Shown here piece after piece: positions 62,367 through 64,000 of a stretch of 64,000 nt of DNA. This DNA comes from Candidatus Avelusimicrobium luingense. GTDB lineage: Bacteria; Elusimicrobiota; Elusimicrobia; Elusimicrobiales; Elusimicrobiaceae. The notes below the pieces were generated by a model. It made no database searches and had not been told where the DNA came from. It was given only the letters and a program-made list of their open reading frames with translations. The stretch is from positions 44,820-108,819 of the forward strand of contig OOHK01000003.1 of assembly GCA_900315845.1 (NCBI GenBank), given 5' to 3'. A program made the translations under genes and the position numbers. Position 1 is the stretch's first letter. The number at the start of each line of letters is the position of its first letter.

Positions 62367-62504
62367 AGCTCATTGTCGTTTTCATTTGACGTATGTTCCT
62401 CTTTCCGCCGGGGGCTACAATTCCGGGTCTTCACGCAATCGGGGGATACGCCGTACCCGCCACAACTGCAACCAAGGAAAAATGTGCATTCCCTGCGTAC
62501 TTGT
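62338..62504 (-). ncRNA. Free-standing small RNA gene, family unknown
   Basis: This ~167-nt region has a consensus promoter (TTGAAA-16-TATACT, minus strand) predicting a start near 62504 and ends in a strong hairpin. It is GC-richer than its flanks and has internal pairing, e.g. GGGTAC-GGC-GTATCCC with one bulge and a CCGG-to-CCGG stem. A 69-codon frame crosses it but has no ribosome site and runs on into the repeat array, so it is unlikely to be a protein. The size fits 6S RNA, but the 6S fold could not be shown; signal-recognition and tmRNA signatures are absent. Confidence 0.62.
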
Positions 62505-62510
62505 AATGAT

Positions 62511-62538
62511 AGTATAAACGATTTGTAAAAAATTTCAA
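62511..62538 (-). promoter_or_regulatory. Promoter of the small RNA
   Basis: TTGAAA (62533-62538) and TATACT (62511-62516) on the minus strand, 16 bp apart. It lies 40 bp downstream of the squalene-synthase-like gene stop. Confidence 0.75.
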
Positions 62539-62577
62539 GGGGTATTTTGAAAAAATTTTTCTCGTCGGAAAAATCAA

Positions 62578-63585
62578 TTATTTATTAAATTTTTCCAATT
62601 TATGCGCGAGCCATTTTTCAAATAAACGGTTGCTCAGCCACAACGGTGGGGTGGCAAGCAGTGTCAAATAAATAGTACTGCGCGGAATTTTTACACGTTG
62701 TGTTACATCTAACAAACAAGTTGTTTTATTTATTTTTTGTAACGTGTCGGCGGCCCATAATACCGGCCATGCTACGGCGGCACGTTGCCCCGGATGTGTT
62801 TTAGGCAGTAACCGGAAATACTTTTTCCCGGCTTGCAAACGGTTGATCCCCCAGGAAATCCACTTTTGTTTAATAGGTTCAAATCGCGCACTGTTTTTTG
62901 TATCCAATAAATCATGGGGGGTTAAATTGTATTTTTGTAAATCTTCCAGCGGAAAATAACAACGGCCGATTTGTAAATCTTTGGGCAAATCGCGCAAAAT
63001 ATTGACGATTTGTAAAGCATCCCCGATGTGCTCGCCGAGTTCAAAAAATGTTTCTTTGTCGGCGGGAATTGTAGCGGTTTGATAAATTAACTGACTCCAA
63101 AATTTCCCCGGTTTTCCGCCCATTAAACGGCAATAATTTTCCAATTCTTGCTCGGTTTGAAAAGCAACGACGGACGCATTTTTCTCTTGCGGAAAAGTTT
63201 GTAAATCAATTTTCATTCCGTTGCACACGGCACGGGCTACTTCCAAAATAAACGGCTTTTGTTCTTCGGAAATTCGGTTGAATGCGTTTAGGCACGGGCG
63301 TAAGTTTTCAATCAAAATTTTTTCGTATGGGTTTTCGCTGCCGCCTTCAATTTCGTGAGCGAGTTGGGTGATATCGTCCGCAGGTTGCTTTTCAATAATA
63401 ATCGGGAATTTTTCTATCCAAAACAAGCGGCGTTCGGCGGGGAGCAAAGGCGTATCGGCAATCGTGTCGGCATACCTACATAATAAATAGGCCACCGAAA
63501 ACGCCGGGCGCATCGCTCGCGGAAGCGCTTGCACGCTTAAATATAAACTGCGTGACGTGTTTTTTAATAACGTTTCCAAGTCCAT
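62578..63585 (-). CDS. Squalene/phytoene synthase-family protein, paralogue 2
   Basis: A 335-residue head-to-head prenyl transferase. Asp motifs are LLCRYADTIADTPLL and IVNILRDLPKDLQIGRCYFP. VARAVCNGMKIDLQ and ENYCRLMGGKPGKFW match farnesyl-diphosphate farnesyltransferase. A hydrophobic segment near the C-terminus (IYLTLLATPPLWLSN) suggests membrane association, as in squalene synthases. It is clearly diverged from the paralogue at 51717. No hopanoid cyclase or carotenoid gene is in the window. Confidence 0.88.
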   Translation of the reverse strand: MDLETLLKNTSRSLYLSVQALPRAMRPAFSVAYLLCRYADTIADTPLLPAERRLFWIEKFPIIIEKQPADDITQLAHEIEGGSENPYEKILIENLRPCLNAFNRISEEQKPFILEVARAVCNGMKIDLQTFPQEKNASVVAFQTEQELENYCRLMGGKPGKFWSQLIYQTATIPADKETFFELGEHIGDALQIVNILRDLPKDLQIGRCYFPLEDLQKYNLTPHDLLDTKNSARFEPIKQKWISWGINRLQAGKKYFRLLPKTHPGQRAAVAWPVLWAADTLQKINKTTCLLDVTQRVKIPRSTIYLTLLATPPLWLSNRLFEKWLAHKLEKFNK

Positions 63586-63618
63586 ATATATAAGGATAGC
63601 AAAATATGGATAACGTTG

Positions 63619-64000
63619 TTACATATTCATGGAATAATAATTGTAAGCAGATTTTCCGCCGTCCGGCGTCCAAAGCCCTTGAGCAGAAGCAAGTTTGGTC
63701 CCGCCGAAACTTTTGCACAATTTTTCAGCGTTGGGGTCAGTCGTTTTGGAAAAACATAAATCTTTGTTCAGGATAGTTGCTCCCGCATTATCAAAAACGT
63801 ACACGTAAGCAAAAGAGTAATCTTTCCGTCCGCAAGTGAACGAATTGGCCCATGACCCTTGCGTATATTTTATACAACAAAAAATATCATTATTGTACGC
63901 GCACGAACTAACCGTTCCCGCGTTGGTTTGTACGGTTAATCCAGCCGGCGCTTCCACGCTCAACTCGTCAAAGTTGTTAGGCCAATCTCCGTTAGCCAAG
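63619..64000 (-). CDS. Type IV pilin-like protein, family B (5' part beyond the window)
   Basis: The C-terminal ~127 residues of a family-B pilin; the frame is open to the window edge, so the prepilin leader lies outside. Seen are MANGDWPNNFDELSVEAPAG, SCAYNNDIFCCIKY, CGRKDYSFAYVYVFD, EKLCKSFGG and the ending GGKSAYNYYSMNM. It closely follows the pattern of the pilin at 60931, suggesting a recent duplication. Confidence 0.88.
   Translation of the reverse strand, partial: LANGDWPNNFDELSVEAPAGLTVQTNAGTVSSCAYNNDIFCCIKYTQGSWANSFTCGRKDYSFAYVYVFDNAGATILNKDLCFSKTTDPNAEKLCKSFGGTKLASAQGLWTPDGGKSAYNYYSMNM

Noticed and set aside
62225-62434. A 69-codon minus-strand frame across the small RNA terminator and repeat array
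   Set aside because: No ribosome site, it crosses a strong terminator and a repeat array, and its composition is not protein-like. Resemblance of part of it to a tmRNA tag was considered, but no ALAA end or tmRNA signature is present.
62400-62470. Possible signal recognition particle RNA (CCCGGAA followed by TAGC)
   Set aside because: The tetraloop stem cannot pair as in SRP RNA and the AGCAG motif is missing.

Overview
The window is 64 kb of a bacterial chromosome that includes the replication origin. The organism looks like a Gram-negative anaerobe. An outer membrane is implied by KdsC, an HldD-type heptose epimerase, two beta-barrel proteins and a lipoprotein. A desulfoferrodoxin / FprA / flavin reductase / rubredoxin operon is the classic oxygen-defence set of strict anaerobes. 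The gene content, and above all seven type IV pilin-like genes with an almost invariant KAFTLIELLVVVLIIGILA start, suggests the phylum Elusimicrobiota (an Elusimicrobium-like gut lineage). That placement is an inference from memory of family features; no search was run. No rRNA, CRISPR array, prophage, transposase or insertion sequence was seen.

Layout. 0.1-3.9 kb: zapA-rarA-xseA-xseB-tlyA (division, repair, rRNA methylation). 3.9-13.1 kb: envelope and accessory genes, namely a secreted protease, pilin, two beta-barrels, a TPR protein, serS, a CsgG-like lipoprotein, kdsC, mgtC and a DegT aminotransferase. 13.3-19.7 kb, minus strand: parB-parA-lepB-glycosyltransferase with three parS palindromes, then the oxygen-defence operon. 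20.0-28.0 kb: dnaA, a DnaA-box cluster (probable oriC), dnaN, a DciA-like gene, gyrB and gyrA; recF is absent from its usual place. 28.2-29.6 kb: a GH13 enzyme. 29.8-37.3 kb: a complete F-type ATP synthase operon with an hldD-like gene inserted between atpA and atpG. 37.4-41.4 kb: tRNA-Gly, two identical tRNA-Thr, tuf, rpmG, tRNA-Trp, secE, nusG, rplK, rplA, ending at a terminator without rplJL-rpoBC. 41.4-64 kb: a mosaic of metabolic genes (ybeY, glgC, thyX, mazG, agmatinase and arginine decarboxylase, coaW, two squalene-synthase-like genes, rsmE, mtaB, glmU, prs, rplY, pth) interleaved with six of the seven pilin genes.

The least explained features are regulatory or structural. (1) Pilin-like genes carry promoters with a TTGA-N3/4-TCAA palindrome over the -35 and, in three cases, a 10-11 nt homopolymer in the -35/-10 spacer, a layout expected for phase-variable expression. 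(2) Five genes have a -10 hexamer ending exactly 6 nt before an ATG with no Shine-Dalgarno sequence, implying leaderless mRNAs. (3) A free-standing RNA gene on the minus strand near 62.34-62.50 kb has its own consensus promoter and terminator but no recognised family. (4) Three intergenic stretches near 13.2, 41.5 and 62.2 kb hold nested inverted repeats or a ~48-bp degenerate repeat array. (5) An attenuator-like hairpin sits at the start of the tRNA-tuf transcript, and an intrinsic terminator abuts the ybeY start codon.

Gene orientation fits bidirectional replication from about 21.4 kb, with mostly minus-strand genes just left of dnaA and plus-strand genes to the right up to about 41 kb. Start codons were moved from the longest ORF where a Shine-Dalgarno site, coupling (TAATG, ATGA) or a promoter position argued for it.
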